Notes: a model not told the origin generated them from the letters alone. A stretch of 64,000 nucleotides of DNA from Canna indica (GCA_034359265.1 CP136890.1:82361501-82425500); one strand, 5' to 3'; numbered from the stretch's first letter, positions 1 through 11,933 are shown. Translations and numbers: made by a program.

Positions 1-399
1 GGAAATAAAATACTTATAAGCCACAACGTTCTAACGGACGAGTGAGCTATTACTGATGATGTTACTTATCAACAACGACTTTCTAACGGCTGAGTGGGCC
101 GTTGCTGATAAGTTTATATAGCTCGACCGGTCACGCCTGCCCCTTCCTCCTTCTTCTTACTTTCTTCTACTGCCGCTAATCTCCGCCTGCCTATCCGCTG
201 TCGTGGTCGTTTGCCGACACCACTCACCGCCGCCGCTCGCCGTAGTCACTCACTCCAAGTAAGTCGCCACCCTTCCCTCTCTATTTATTGTAGAACCGGC
301 CGACGGTCAGCAGCCGTAGCATTGTTCGCCAGCGCCAAAGTCCTGTGGACTCCGACGTCGGAAGTAGGGTTTTTTTAAACCCTATTTTTTCTTATTAAA

Positions 400-625
400 T
401 TAATTAAATATTTTTATGATAAATTTACATGTTTAGATTAATTAAATCTTAGATGTTTAGATTAATTAAATGTTTAAGTTAATTTAGATGTTTAGATTAA
501 TTAAATGTTTAAGTTAATTTAGATGTTTAGATTAATTTAGATTAATGTTTAGATTAGATTAATTTAAATTATATTAATTTAAATTAATTTAGATTAGTTT
601 TATTATTAATATTTAGATTTAGATT
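400..625. repeat. AT-rich tandem repeats in CACTA-1 leader
   Basis: Repeated blocks of GTTTAGATTAATTAAAT alternating with GTTTAAGTTAATTTAGAT, with a period of about 35 bp. CACTA-2 has only a short version of this AT-rich stretch (34130-34225) but carries a 26-bp GC-rich tandem array next to it that CACTA-1 nearly lacks. Confidence 0.7.
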
Positions 626-1130
626 AATTAGAATCGTCCATTTTGGATTCGCTTCGGAATTGTCCACTGTGGACTCGAAACATTTAGAAAATAATCATCC
701 ATCTGACGAGTTGATACGTTTCACGTACGCATCGACGAATCAGATATGATTTAGCAAAATCTTAGATTCGTTCAGGGATTGTATGTTCGTGTAAAAGAAG
801 TAGATGATCTTTTATACGACGTACAACCCTTGAATTATCCATGATTGGACAATTTGAGAATATAGTTATTTGTATTGCACTTAGTTTTTTCTTTTAACCG
901 TTAACTCATTAATTCTTAAATTTTGGCTACTATGTCTCTCTTGTTCTCCGATACGCTCCCAAATGATATGCGTATTCAGATAATTGTAGGGAGATGCTGT
1001 CGAAATTTAGAATGAAATTAATGGTTAAAATAAATACTTAGTGTAATATGAATAACATGAATCTCGAATGGAATAAGACCATCTCACCTAAAGGCATTAA
1101 CTGAAGAAATTGTCATTGATTGATAATCAG

Positions 1131-3046
1131 GTCGGACGATCGAAGTTGGATGTACTAACGTCTTGAACGTGGAGCTTTAACGAATGAGTTTTGATTAGGT
1201 GTAACTTACTTCCTAAATTTTGCCTATTCGGATCGAAAATTCATTAGCGTCGGTGATAAAATCCGATGTCTGTGCCGTATTTGCTTGAATGGACAATTTT
1301 TAGATAGGGAAGCCGTCACTCTGCATCTATATAGCAAAGGATTTGCACCAAGATATTTTCTATTTACTTGTCACGTGAAGTCGAGACGTTGAACAATCAT
1401 GTCGTTCAGACACATGGTGAATCTTTCTCTGCTGGTGATTCTTCTTCCAGTCCATCTAATTCCTATAGAACTATGATACTTGATAGTCTTGGGGGTCAAT
1501 TCCACTTGAATGATAATGTCGATCGGCCAGTTACTGAGACGTCAGTGCCACCAGATACTACAGGTGTTGATATCACAGAAGTACAAATTGCGGTAGAGAT
1601 TGAATTGTCTAATAAAGAAGCTGCATAATTTTACGAGATGTAAAAGATGCCGATGAACCTTTGTATGAGAATTGTCCTAAATACACTAGGTTTTCGGCAA
1701 TGACGCAACTCCTAAACATCAAGGCCGATTGTAATATCAACGGGGTTGTGTTTGATCGGAGTGTATGATTGATTAATGGAATGTTATCTACTGATAACAA
1801 GTTTGAGCCAACTTTTTATAAGACTAAAGAGTTGATGAGAAAATTAGGGCTTGGGTACGAAAAAATACACGCATGCCAAAATAACTGCATTTTATATTAT
1901 AAAGAAATTGTGCAGTTGGATAAATGACATGTATGTCAACATCCTCGTTACAAGGAGAAGAAATCGGTTCGGCAGAAAAATATTTCGTTTAAGGTGCTTC
2001 GGTATTTTCCACTAACACCGAGGCTTCAAAGATTATTCATGTCGGAAAAGGAGGCCCCCTACATGAGTTAGCATGTAAGAAGTCGTGATGATACAGTAAT
2101 GACTCATCCATTCGACAGTGAAGCATGGAAATATTTGGCTCCATGTTATCCTTCATTTGCAAGGGATACTAGAAATATCATATTGGGAATGTGCACGGAT
2201 GGTTTTAATCCGTTTGGTCATTCTGCAACTTCTTATTCAGTTTGGCCAGTGCTGCTAACAATTTATAATTTGCCATCGTCAATGTGTATGAAAGATGAAT
2301 TTATTTATCTTTCGATGATTATTCTGGATCGTAAGGGTCTGCGAAAAGAAATTGACGTGTTTCTCAGACCCTTGATATTGTGGACTGAGGGAGCTGTTAC
2401 TTATTATTGTCATAACAGATATTTTGTTAATGGGTATAAATTTCACACGGTTGAATATGCATTTACAAAGAAGACGATGAATGTCGGGGTCTGCGTGAAA
2501 GGGACAACGTATGTTGAATGTGATATGGATTTTTTTGGACTGGTGGAAGAAGTGATAAAGTTGCACTACTTCGGCTTGAAATTAGTTATCATATTTAAAT
2601 GTCATTGGTTCGATACAACAGAAAGGGGCATGAAAGTTCATCCAAAATACAAACTTATTGAGGTTAATTATAAATCGAAATTGGCAGCAAATCAACCTTT
2701 TATATTGGCATCACAAGCCGAACAAGTATATTACGCGAAGTATCCGGCTCGAAATAAAGATAGAGCAGATTGGTGTTTAGTCTGTAAGACTAAAGATAGA
2801 GGAAGAATTGATCCGATAGCGGGAGAAAATGAGCCGATACCTGATATGATAGATGATTTTTATCAAGAATATGATCCTCCTGCTGTAGATCGTATTATTC
2901 CAATACTCGAGGATGCAGACACAGTGTTAGTTCAATTAGAAATTAAATATGTTGATGATGACGATCATGAAGTTGAGGAAGCTGGAGATGAAGAAGATGA
3001 AGAAAAAGAAAAATTCGAAGACTATTACTCAAATGATGAGGAATAA
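1131..3046 (+). pseudogene. Broken CACTA transposase (TNP2-like)
   Basis: The same protein family as the intact transposase at 34906-38382, but disabled. The start codon equivalent reads AGG instead of ATG near 1131, and stops interrupt the Transpos_assoc region and the segment before 2099. Open segments remain at 1368-1628 and 2099-3046. Compared with the intact copy, about 1.5 kb is missing at 2409-2414: both flanks in CACTA-2 carry TGTCAT (36211 and 37730), so a microhomology deletion is likely. This removes most of the Transposase_21 core and all of DUF4218. A further 15-bp in-frame deletion lies just upstream. The DUF4216-like part and the acidic C-terminus persist. It cannot be catalytic, because the second and third DDE positions are deleted. 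Confidence 0.88.
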
Positions 3047-3118
3047 TTGTAAAGTATATCTTCTATTAAATATATCTCTATTATATATATAATCTAATTA
3101 TATGCTTATTCGACAGAT

Positions 3119-5130
3119 ATGTCGGGTCGTGATTATTGTCGGACGAGAGCTTTGGAGTCTCCGATCGGTCAGACTCTAGCACTTCCTCCTCCTGCTGATC
3201 CTCCTGCCGATGATACTCTTGTCGTTGATCCTCATGCCGCCGAGGCTAGTTCATCGAGACGCACGCGCCCACACGGGCCAAATAGGTGGCAGCCTCCGCC
3301 AGCCACAGAGTAACGTAGACTCATTAGTGTGATTGAGGAGCGGTAATGTATCATGAATTATGAATTATTACAAATTTATTACATCATAATATAATATTGA
3401 ACTTTATTTTTGTTGTATAGGTTCGAGCAGGAGGATGTGATGTAGACCATATCTTCTTCGATCCGAGGATACATGCATGGGGCATGGCCCATGTGGTCTC
3501 ACGTGCCTAGTGAGCATGTCGACATGCTATGGCGCGAGTTTGAGACACATATTAATTTTTTTTTATACATGATGATTAATGTCGACATGCTATGGCGCGA
3601 GTTTGCAGACTCACTATACATGGGATGAGGACCAGAGGTCCTTCATTTATACTACCTGGGAGGCTATTTCCCAGCAAAGGTACAACGGCCAGCTGGGGCA
3701 GGCCCGGTCCCCGGCGATGGCCCAAGTTGAGACCAATAACATTGCGAAGACTCGCGGGATACGACCCCGATTGGATTACTTCATATATATAGGACCAGCT
3801 CGTGGCATTATGGTAGACAGGTCGATGGCAGGAGGCTTCTAGGACTACGGCTAGAAACCGCATGTCCGGGGGAGGAGCGCGTCACACCGGCAGCTCAATA
3901 TCATTTGTAGTGCACAGTCGTCGTATGGTAAGTACGATACCTTAAATTCAATTATATATTTTATTTGTTACTCTGTGTAATAAATAATGTATTTATTTTA
4001 TAAATATAGACGACGGTGATGGACGACGGAACTGTCCAACGACCCTCCCCAATGGAGGTGTTTGAGCGGACTCGCCGCCGAGGACATGGGACGGGGGAGT
4101 ACATCGACACCCGCACTACAATCATTATGGTAAGTATATTTGTTTAAATTATTCATTATTTATTTATAATTTAAGTTTTAGGAAAAATATGAAATAAAAA
4201 ATTAAACTCTAGTAGGAGACCTACACTCAGACGGTGGTGCAGCGTGGGGGCACCCCCGAGGACTTTGACGCAGGAGGGGGGGTCGAGGCTACAGGTGGCT
4301 GGGATCACGACCGCGTATATGGCTTTGTAGATAGGGGTGGAACTAGGCCAGACGGCCTATCAGGGGCCTATGGCCTGGCCTGGCCTGGTTTGTTTTTTAA
4401 AAAAATCATGCCAATGCTTTAAAATAGGCATATTTTCCTTAACAGGTCAGGCTCAATTTAAAGCTTATCGAGCCTGATAGGCCGGCCTAGGCCTGTTAAG
4501 GTGGTGTGTATATATATATATAATTTTATTACGTATTTACATTAAAATTATTTTAATATAATAACTAATATTATTTTAATTTAATAAAACATAAGCTACA
4601 GGCCACATGACAAAATTTTATATTATAAGTAGGTTTTATAAAAAAAATTATATTGAAAGCAGGCCATAGGCCAGGCCAGGCCAATGACCAGGCCAGGCTC
4701 AGGCCAAATTTTAAGCCTATAACAGGCCATAGGCCAGGCCCAGGTCAATTTTCTACCATATATGTTTAGCCTGTTTCCACCCCTATTTACAAACAGTGGT
4801 CATGCGCGGGTCATGCTCGGGCCACTTGGGGCACCGACCCCTCCGATCGTTGGTGAGCGGTCGTCCACCTCCAGGACTAATTATGATCACAATAGTAGGA
4901 TAAGGATACTAGAGGAGACGATCGCACGTTAGAGTGAGCTGATGGAGCGTCAGAGTCAGATGATGGCGGAGATACATGCTATGCTACGCAATATCTCAGC
5001 TCATACCAAAGCAGGCATCCTTTCGACATCATCAAATCCATCGTCCTCGAGCCAGTCCACGCCGGTGTACACCCAAGCACTCCAGACCCCGCCATATTAT
5101 GATCCGGACATTCCTCTATCGTCGTCGTGA
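3119..5130 (+). pseudogene. Broken second CACTA gene (Transposase_24-like)
   Basis: Homologous, exon by exon, to the intact second gene of CACTA-2 (38458-39971). Exon 1 (from ATG 3119) ends in an in-frame TAA at 3311. The exon 2 donor reads GAG|AC instead of GT. A 24-bp piece of exon 2 (GTCGACATGCTATGGCGCGA and following bases) is duplicated at 3519 and 3582. The last exon is split by a hAT-like MITE (4332-4785) and carries a further stop near 4930. The C-terminal coding part (MERQSQMMAEIHAML onward) is still readable to 5130. Confidence 0.85.
4332..4785. mobile_element. hAT-like MITE (TAGGGGTGG termini)
   Basis: Terminal inverted repeats TAGGGGTGGAACTAGGC at the left and CTGTTTCCACCCCTA at the right. 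The flanking 8-mers TTTGTAGA (4324-4331) and TTTACAAA (4786-4793) fit a decayed 8-bp duplication of TTTGCAGA, the sequence found at the uninterrupted site in CACTA-3. The interior is full of AGGCC motifs and encodes nothing. The same terminal family bounds the 7.5 kb element at 13321-20863. Confidence 0.8.
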
Positions 5131-5429
5131 TCCAGACATTATTTTGTTTGGATATTGACTTTGTTACTTGGATACTATACTTGATTGACTTATTTTGTTT
5201 GGATATTGATACAATAGTTTTGAATTTGAATAGTTTTTATATGATTTTCGATAATTATAAACATAAGTATAATTATTTTAATGTATATCTTGGTGTATCT
5301 GTGATGTGTATATTATGTATGGGTGTATTAATGTATTAATGAGTGTGTGAGTTATGTATTAGATTAAATGTATCAATGTATCAATGGAAATTAGAAATTT
5401 TAAAAATTTTCAGATACAGGTTAACATCA

Positions 5430-5816
5430 TTAGCAACGGCTTTCCCACGGCTATTCGTGGGAAAGCCATTACTGAAAGTGTATCGTATTTTCTGGGCCGC
5501 AACCTCAAAGCTGTTGATGATGACCTACAACAACGACTTAGCAAAGGGCTTTCACAAACGGCCTTGTCACGGTCGCCAAGCTGTTGCTGATGTACATATC
5601 TACAACGGCCCAGCAGCCGTGGCAGAACCGTTGCTAATAATGTTATTAGCAACGACCGCTGCAGCCGTTGCTAATCTATTGCTAGTTATCGGCAACGCAA
5701 TTTTCTGCCATGGCTACGTTGCAACGGGCTGGGCTGTTGAAAGCCGTTGCTGATGGCTTTCAGCAACGGCTCAGCAACAGATGGAGTCATTGCTGATGCT
5801 TGTTATTCCAGTAGTG
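5430..5816. repeat. 3' subterminal repeat array of CACTA-1
   Basis: Many copies of GCAACGGC and GCCGTTGC in both orientations, with decayed variants, running up to the 3' terminus. In En/Spm-type elements such arrays are bound by element-encoded proteins. That role is inferred here from position and similarity of arrangement. Confidence 0.8.
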
Positions 5817-6268
5817 AAATTATTCTTCCATCTTCTTTTTTCTCTCCTCTTCTATCTTCAAATTAAGATATGAACATACATTAATCATTGCAAGATCATT
5901 AATATTGCAAGAAAAACTAAGAGTAGAAATGCATACCTTAATCCAATTAATAAATTTGGAAGAAAAATTGAGCATGTCAAGCATATTATAAATGGAGCTT
6001 CAAGAAACACTTTCATATCTATAATAGTGTAGCCGAACAATATATGTCTGATAAATAACCCCAAATATCGCTCAAATGCTCATATGCATGGCCACATAAC
6101 TAAGCAACTTTTATAAATGACATACTTGTGTATATAATGCATATATGCAACACAACAATATATATATAGGTAACAAGGTTTAGATATTTGGGAGTAATAA
6201 ACAACCAAAATAGAAAACCAACAACATGAAACTCATATCCAAGTATTTGGCTATGGCCATGTCTAACA
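5817..6268 (-). mobile_element. Copia-type 3' LTR fragment
   Basis: Read on the minus strand, a purine-rich tract (CCAAGTGGGAGAA, 6281-6269) is followed by TGTTAGACATGG, a typical PPT-LTR junction of plant Ty1/copia elements. A TATATATATA stretch lies within. The LTR is cut at its far end by CACTA-1, so its full length and TSD are unknown. Confidence 0.55.
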
Positions 6269-6281
6269 TTCTCCCACTTGG

Positions 6282-6957
6282 CTTATATATTTAAACACAT
6301 TGATGTTCAAAAGTCGATGGCGTCGCTTATAAGTCGATGGCGCGCACGGGACGTGCAATCGCTTATAAGTATATACTTGGTGAGCAATCCTTCATCCGAA
6401 ATCTATCTAAGACTATTGATAAAGGTTTTTCGAGATAGACCTAAAATATCTCGAGGTCTGTGTCTCTATGGATCTTAATGCCTATAACATAGGATGCTTC
6501 ACCCATATCCTTCATGTTAAAATTCTTAGAGAGGAATTGCTTCACCTCATATATCAACTCTTTATCATTAGTCACAAGTAAAATATCGTTCACATATAAA
6601 ATAAGGAAACAAATTTTACTTCCACTGACTAAGTGGTATATATACATTGATCCATGATGTTCTCTACGAAACCAATGAAGAGATTACATCTTAAAGCTTT
6701 AAGTAACACTAACGAGAGGCTTGTTTCAATTCGTATATGGACTTCTTGAGCTTGGAATCCAAATGCTCACCTTTATTAGAGGAGACTCATTCTAGTTGTT
6801 TTACATAAACCTCTTCCTCTAGCTCTCCATTGAGGGATGTCATTTTCACGTCCATTTGATGCAATTCCAAGTTAGAAATGAGTGACTAATACCATAATAA
6901 TACGGAAGGAATCTTTCTTGGCGAATACTGGAGGAAAGGTCTCTTTGTAATCAATCC
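6282..6957 (-). pseudogene. Ty1/copia reverse transcriptase remnant
   Basis: The minus strand encodes, over several frames, copia RT landmarks: GIDYKETF, LEEEVYVKQ-like, a YVNDILLVTNDK segment (the YVDD catalytic box with D to N) and MKDMGEASYVIGIKIHRD. Stops and frameshifts are frequent. The upstream part (AKLVAKRFTQNDGID) lies at 10007-10042, on the other side of CACTA-5. The RNase H region between this and the PPT is missing. Confidence 0.8.
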
Positions 6958-7211
6958 CACTACTAGAAATCAAGCAATCTGCGATGACTTTTTTGCAATT
7001 ACAAGGTAGCGGTAGCATATGTGACAGTTCTACGATCGTGATCAATGGGGAACGGGGGTCACAGAGTCACCACATTTGCGATGGCATTGCGATTGGAACA
7101 CTCGTCACTCGACGCGCAAAATTAATAATCCCGCGGTGGCATGGCGACCACGTAGCGACGGCCTTTTGTGACGACACTTTGCCGTCGCCAAACAATCAAG
7201 GATACAATATT

Positions 7212-7237
7212 TAACACACACACACACACACTATCAG

Positions 7238-7271
<34 letters not shown>
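7212..7271. repeat. (CA)n and (CT)n microsatellites
   Basis: A CA run of about 8 units is followed, after a short spacer, by about 15 CT units. They lie just upstream of the captured DUF632-like exon and may come from the 5' region of the captured gene. Confidence 0.9.
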
Positions 7272-7276
<5 letters not shown>

Positions 7277-7317
7277 CGAAACCCCGAAACCATGGCCATC
7301 ATCAGCCCGGTGAGAGG

Positions 7318-7464
7318 CTGGTGAGGGAGGAGGAAGGTATCTCGGAGCTAGAGGCAAACATCAAGCTTTGAGAGATGTGGAGGACCACTTCATGATGGCA
7401 TATGATTCTAGAAAAGAGGTCTCAAGAATGCTAAGGCCGACAAATATGGTTCATATTCGCTAAT
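7318..7464 (+). pseudogene. Captured gene fragment, DUF632-like (first piece)
   Basis: The plus strand reads ISELEANIK, then after a 1-bp frameshift ALRDVEDHFMMAYDSRKEVS and RML. This resembles the start of the DUF632 domain of plant DUF630/DUF632 proteins (nuclear or membrane-associated regulators such as the NRG2 group). A second piece lies at 9233-9335; together they look like two exons whose intron received a foldback element and a hAT MITE. Recognition is from memory of the family motif, so the family call is moderate. Confidence 0.5.
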
Positions 7465-7767
7465 TGTGAGTAGCACAGTTGGTGGTAATATTTTGTATGT
7501 TGTCTAGAGTTTTAGGGTTCAAATCCTAGTATAGTCACCTATTGTGATTTTTTATCTTTGTTTTAAAAAAAATATGGTCACCTTTGGGCTTGAGGAGATA
7601 AAAGGTGCTTCTTCTTCTTTTATCTTTTATTTTGATGAACTAATAAGACTAAAATATATATTCATGGCTTTCCATGGACAAAAATGTTCTTTTTTTATGT
7701 TGATGTTCTCATAAAGAGAGTAGAAATGTTTGTCTTGCATCTTGATCCAGATGGATACTTTATATTT

Positions 7768-8615
7768 GGGAGAAGTGCAGATTTGGTCTTATAAGTTTTT
7801 AATTTTTTGAACTTTGGTCCTATAAGTTTTATTTTGATATTTTTGGTCTTATAAGTTTGCTCCGAAGCATAGATTTGGTCCTATCCATTATGGTCCGTTA
7901 ACTCTCCGTCAATGTGGACTAACTCCATTCATACACGTTGACAAATTTGATCTTATAAGTTTCATTTTAAAATTTTCAGTCCTATATGTTTGTTCTGTAG
8001 CACAGATTTGGTCCTATATATTTGTCCCGTAGCACAGATTTGGCCCAATATATTTGCTTCATAGCACAAATTTGATTATATTTGTGATGGTTCGTTAACT
8101 CTCTGTCCACGAAAAAATAAACGGCGTTATGTCCATACTAATGGAGTTAACAAATCGTTATGAATATGACCAAATCTATGTTACGAAGCAAACTTATATA
8201 TGTTACGGAGTTAACATACCAACTTGTCTATATGTCGGTCCGTCATATAGATTTGGTCATATCCACGACAGTCTATTAACTCCGTCAACATGGACATAAC
8301 GTCATTTATTTTTTTATGGACAGAGAGTTAATGGACCGTCGCGGATAAAATCAAATCTGTGCTACAGGGCAAACATATAGGATCAAATATGTGTTACGTG
8401 ACAAACATATATGACTAAATAAAATTTATTAGACCAAATATGTCAACGTGTATGACGGCGTTAGTCCACATTGACGGAGAGTTAAAGGACCGTCACTGAT
8501 ATGACCAAATCTATACTATGGAGCAAACTTATAAGACCGAAAATATCAAAATAAAATTTATAGGAACAAAATCCAAAAAATTAAAAACTTATATAATCAA
8601 ATTTGTATTTCTCCC
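7768..8615. mobile_element. Long-TIR foldback element (Mutator-like?)
   Basis: The ends are GGGAGAAGTGCAGATTTGGT at the left and a near-perfect inverse ending CAAATTTGTATTTCTCCC at the right. The inverted arms continue for several hundred bp, with internal degenerate repeats of the phrase TTTGGTCCTATAAGTTTG. No coding capacity and no clear TSD. Confidence 0.65.
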
Positions 8616-8748
8616 CTTTTTATTAATACGATGCTGTCCAAAAGCTTTTGATCCTTATGAATATTTTACCATGTGCATTTTAGTGTATTCCTGTTCAGCT
8701 AAGTTTGCTTCATAAACACTGTGATGTTTGGGTCGCTAAGTATAAGAG

Positions 8749-9221
8749 TACGTAGGGGTGGGCATGGGTACCGGGTACACCCGGAATTGGTTGGAACCGA
8801 CCCGATTGGGTAGATTCCGAGTAGATCCGAATTAAATTCGGGTAGGATCCGGAACAAAAATTTAGGAACCGATTAAAATCGGTTCCGGGTCCAATACATC
8901 GGATACCCGAAACTGGAACCGGAACCGGTACCCAAAACTTGTACTCTGGAACCTGTTTATTTACAGGTTCCAGGGTACAAGTTCCAGAACAGGTTCCAAC
9001 AGGGTACCCTATTAGAACCTGTTCATTTACAGGTTCTAGGACAGGTTCCAACAGGGTACCCGAAACTTGTATATGAACAGGTTTCAACAGGGTACCTGGA
9101 ACCGGAATCAGAACCTGTGGTTCCGAGTAGGGTCCGGTTCCAAAACTTAGAAACCGGTCCTATATAGAGTAGGGTTCAGATATTATGAAAAATATAGGGT
9201 ACCCGGACCCGCTCACCCGTA
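8749..9221. mobile_element. hAT-like MITE with 8-bp TSD
   Basis: Flanked by identical TATAAGAG at 8741-8748 and 9222-9229. Termini are TACGTAGGGGTGGGC and GCTCACCCGTA (inverse TACGGGTGAGC). The interior is made of short repeats such as GGAACCTGTT and GGGTACCC. The minus-strand open frame inside is only a by-product of the repeats. Confidence 0.8.
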
Positions 9222-9232
9222 TATAAGAGTGA

Positions 9233-9335
9233 ACTTTTTGATGATTTTGGTGGAATGGAGTCAGGAAGGCATTCGAAGACCCTAGCAAGGTTATATGCTT
9301 GGTAGAAGAAGCTGTATATATATGAAGAAGTCAAG
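9233..9335 (+). pseudogene. Captured gene fragment, DUF632-like (second piece)
   Basis: Reads LFDDFGGMESGRHSKTLARL, then YAW, a stop in place of the usual Glu, and KKLYIYEEVK, ending at a GT donor. The phrase LYAWEKKLYEEVK is a recognisable core motif of DUF632 proteins, so this is the downstream exon of the fragment at 7318-7464. The stop and the changed residues show it is not functional. Confidence 0.6.
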
Positions 9336-10042
9336 GTATTTATCTATATCATTTTGCTGATCTTTCTTGTCATTTATGCTTGCTGTTCAAGAAAGAAGTC
9401 AAGGTATTAGAAATCTGAGCTAGAAATCTAAGCATTTGAAATCTAAGCATCAGAAATCTAAGCTGGAAATCTGAGCTAGAAATCTAAATATATTGTTCTT
9501 CGCTATAGTGTTTGTTTTAAGAAATGAAGCTAGAAATCTAAGCCTATATTGTAGTATTTGTATTGCCAGCTTTTCTTATGGATTATTTGTCTTAATGCTC
9601 TTTCTTGAACTTTTTCAATTGCTATTGGTAAAAGAACAATGATAGTATTCTAATATGCAATGCTAGTATTCTAATGTGAACTTCATCAAAGTACTTTCCT
9701 TGATCCCTAAAATAGGCAAAACAAGATGAGGCGGGGAGAAAAGATCAAGGTTAGTCAAGCTTTATTTTAATTTTTTTTAAGAAATAAAACTAGTCATCGC
9801 AGTAGGTGTATCAACAGGCCCCTCCATTCTCGTAATCGTCGCGCAAAACCATTCTTATATGAGGGCCTCGTGCAATCGTTGTGCACGGGTTTCTGTGACA
9901 ACGGAATCGATCGTCATAGATTATTTGCGACAGACATCTGTAATCGCAAAAGGTCTTAGGCGATAATTTTACGACAACTAGGGAAGTCATTTTTTTGGAA
10001 GTGTCCCATCATTTTGAGTAAATCTTTTGGCTACTAGTTTGG

Positions 10043-10400
10043 CACATATTTTTTGGTGCCTACATCAGGTGCCGATTTGAAATCGGCGCCTCCATCAGGT
10101 GCTTGTTTGAAACCAACGCCTGATAGGGGCAGGAATCGGTACTGGTGATATCGACGCCTATGCAAGGGCTGGTTTCCAAGATTTTGGCGCCAGCATGGAG
10201 TTGATGACGGTATAAATGGACGCTAGCATGGAGCTGATGCCGGTATAAATGGGTGCTAGCTTCAAGCTGGCGCCAGATCCCAAGAAATTGATGCATGTAT
10301 AGGGGTTGGTATCCCAATTTCGGGTGATAGCTTGGAGCTAGCGCCTATTTATATCGGCGCCAGGTCCAAGCTCGCGTCGACATCTTAGAATCTGATGTTT
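10043..10400. repeat. GGCGCC-rich short repeats, unassigned
   Basis: Direct and inverted copies of GGCGCC, ATCAGGTGC and GGTATAAATGG(A/G)CGCTAGC. The arrangement looks like the subterminal region of a TIR transposon, but I find no matching terminus. It may be the 5' part of CACTA-4 or of another element. It encodes nothing convincing. Confidence 0.4.
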
Positions 10401-10633
10401 GTCCGAAAATTATGTTCAATTTAAAAAACTAAATAGAAAATACAAACTTATTTAAAAATATTTTTAGTCCCACTTTGATAAAAGAAATATTTAAAAATAA
10501 TTTTTACTTATTATAAATATAATATTTATAGTCTCACATCACTTTTTTTTTCTATTAGTTTTAGATATTATAAATATCTCGTAAAACTTGAAAAAAATAC
10601 CAACTTAAAAAATACAAATAATAATATTAAATA

Positions 10634-11933
10634 GGGAAAATCATATTTTTGATCCTCACAGTTTGCTCAAATTTTAGTTTTAGTCCCCATACTTTTAAAA
10701 TTTTGATTTTATTCCCCACACTTTAATTCAGTTTAGAATTTGGTCCCTACCGTCACATGAGGCCTAAACGGAGCTAACGTGGATAACAGATGTTGATTGG
10801 ACATTGCTGACGTGGACTTGCAGGGATCAACTTTGTAAACTATGGGGACTAAAACAAAATTTTGTAAACTATGGAGACTAAAATCAAAATTCGAGTAAAC
10901 AATAGGGACCAAAATTATTATATTTATTTAAAAATATAAAAAATCATAAGATATTTTTAAATTTATTTATAAATAATTATAATATTTAAAAATATTAAAA
11001 TTGAGCACACTACGATAATTTACAATAATCTACGTTAATTTGGGTGGATTTAAATCGACGTCGTCATTAGGCGTCGATTTTTATCTGTTAATTACCCTAA
11101 TTTAGCGTGAATTTCGTAGTGGTTGCAGAATTTGAAAACCTTCTCTCCTGATCTGCTCATCTCTTCACTGATCACCTCCTCACCTCCATTCTGATCCTAA
11201 ATTTGGCACATTCAAAGCGGTTTAAATTAGATTTCGAACGTCAAAAGTGTTGATTTTCACTCTAATAAATGTCAGTTTTCCATGCATTTGTTGTAGTGGC
11301 AACACCATAATATAAGTATATTGTCACGATTTCGTGGGTATTGTTAAGGAATATTCATGGAAAATCGATATTTATTAAAGTGAAAATCAACACTTTTTGA
11401 CGTTCGAAATCTAATTTAAACCTGTTTGAATGCGTTAAATTAGGATCAAAATGGAGGTGATGAGGTGATCAGTGAAGAGATGAGCAGATCGAGAGAGCAA
11501 GTTTTCAAATTCTGCAACCACTGCGAAATTCACGTCTAATGACGGTGTCAGTTTAAATCCACCTAAATTAATGTTAATGACTATATTGTGCTCAATTTTA
11601 ATATTTTTAAATAATATAATTACTTATAAATAAATTTAAAAATATCTTGTGATTTTTTATATTTTTTTAAGAAAAATAATAATTTTGGTCCCTATAGTTT
11701 ACTTGAATTTTGGTTTTAGTCTCCATAGTTTACAAAGTTAGTCCCTGCAGGTCCACGTTAGCAATGTCCAATCAGCATCTATTATCCACGTCAGCTCCGT
11801 TTAGGCTTCATGTGATGGTAGGGATCAAATCGTAAACGAAAATAAAGTGTGGGGACTAAAACTAAAATTTTGAAACTATGGAGACTAAAATCAAAATTCC
11901 AACAAACTGTGGGAACCAAAAGTATGATTTTCC
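10634..11933. mobile_element. Mutator-like foldback element, 1.3 kb, 10-bp TSD
   Basis: Identical ATATTAAATA at 10624-10633 and 11934-11943. Termini are GGGAAAATCATATTTTTG and CAAAAGTATGATTTTCC. The two halves are inverted copies of about 600 bp each with a short centre near 11290, so the element is nearly all terminal inverted repeat. TSD length and long TIRs fit the Mutator superfamily. No transposase. Confidence 0.8.

Larger units (their letters stand above)
1..5816 (+). mobile_element. CACTA-1: 5'-truncated by window edge, decayed CACTA (En/Spm) transposon
   Basis: The first 150 bases match the subterminal and promoter region of the complete CACTA-2 element (around 33720-33830), including paired GCAACGGC-type motifs and a TTTATATAG box. 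The order of parts is the same as in CACTA-2: AT-rich leader, transposase, then a second gene. The 3' end is seen in TTCCAGTAGTG, closing at 5816, the inverse of the CACTACTRG terminus. The 5' terminus lies outside the window, so the TSD cannot be tested. Both genes are broken, so this copy is non-autonomous. It is interrupted by a hAT-like MITE at 4332-4785. Confidence 0.85.
6958..10003. mobile_element. CACTA-5: 3.0 kb non-autonomous CACTA with captured gene fragment
   Basis: The left end CACTACTAGAAATC begins at 6958 and the right end closes at 10003 with TTTTTGGAAGTG. Flanking trinucleotides are TCC (6955-6957) and TCC (10004-10006). Joining the flanks restores a continuous copia RT reading (AKLVAKRFTQNDGIDYKETF), strong proof of the boundaries. 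Subterminal sequence carries GCGATGAC/TTTGCGA-type repeats, a different family from CACTA-2. It encodes no transposase. It holds a DUF632-like gene fragment, a foldback element (7768-8615) and a hAT MITE (8749-9221). Confidence 0.85.

Noticed and set aside
6958..10003. Terminal repeats of CACTA-5 as the same family as CACTA-2
   Set aside because: Both start CACTACTA, but subterminal motifs differ (GCGATGAC type versus GCAACGGC) and no shared interior is seen.
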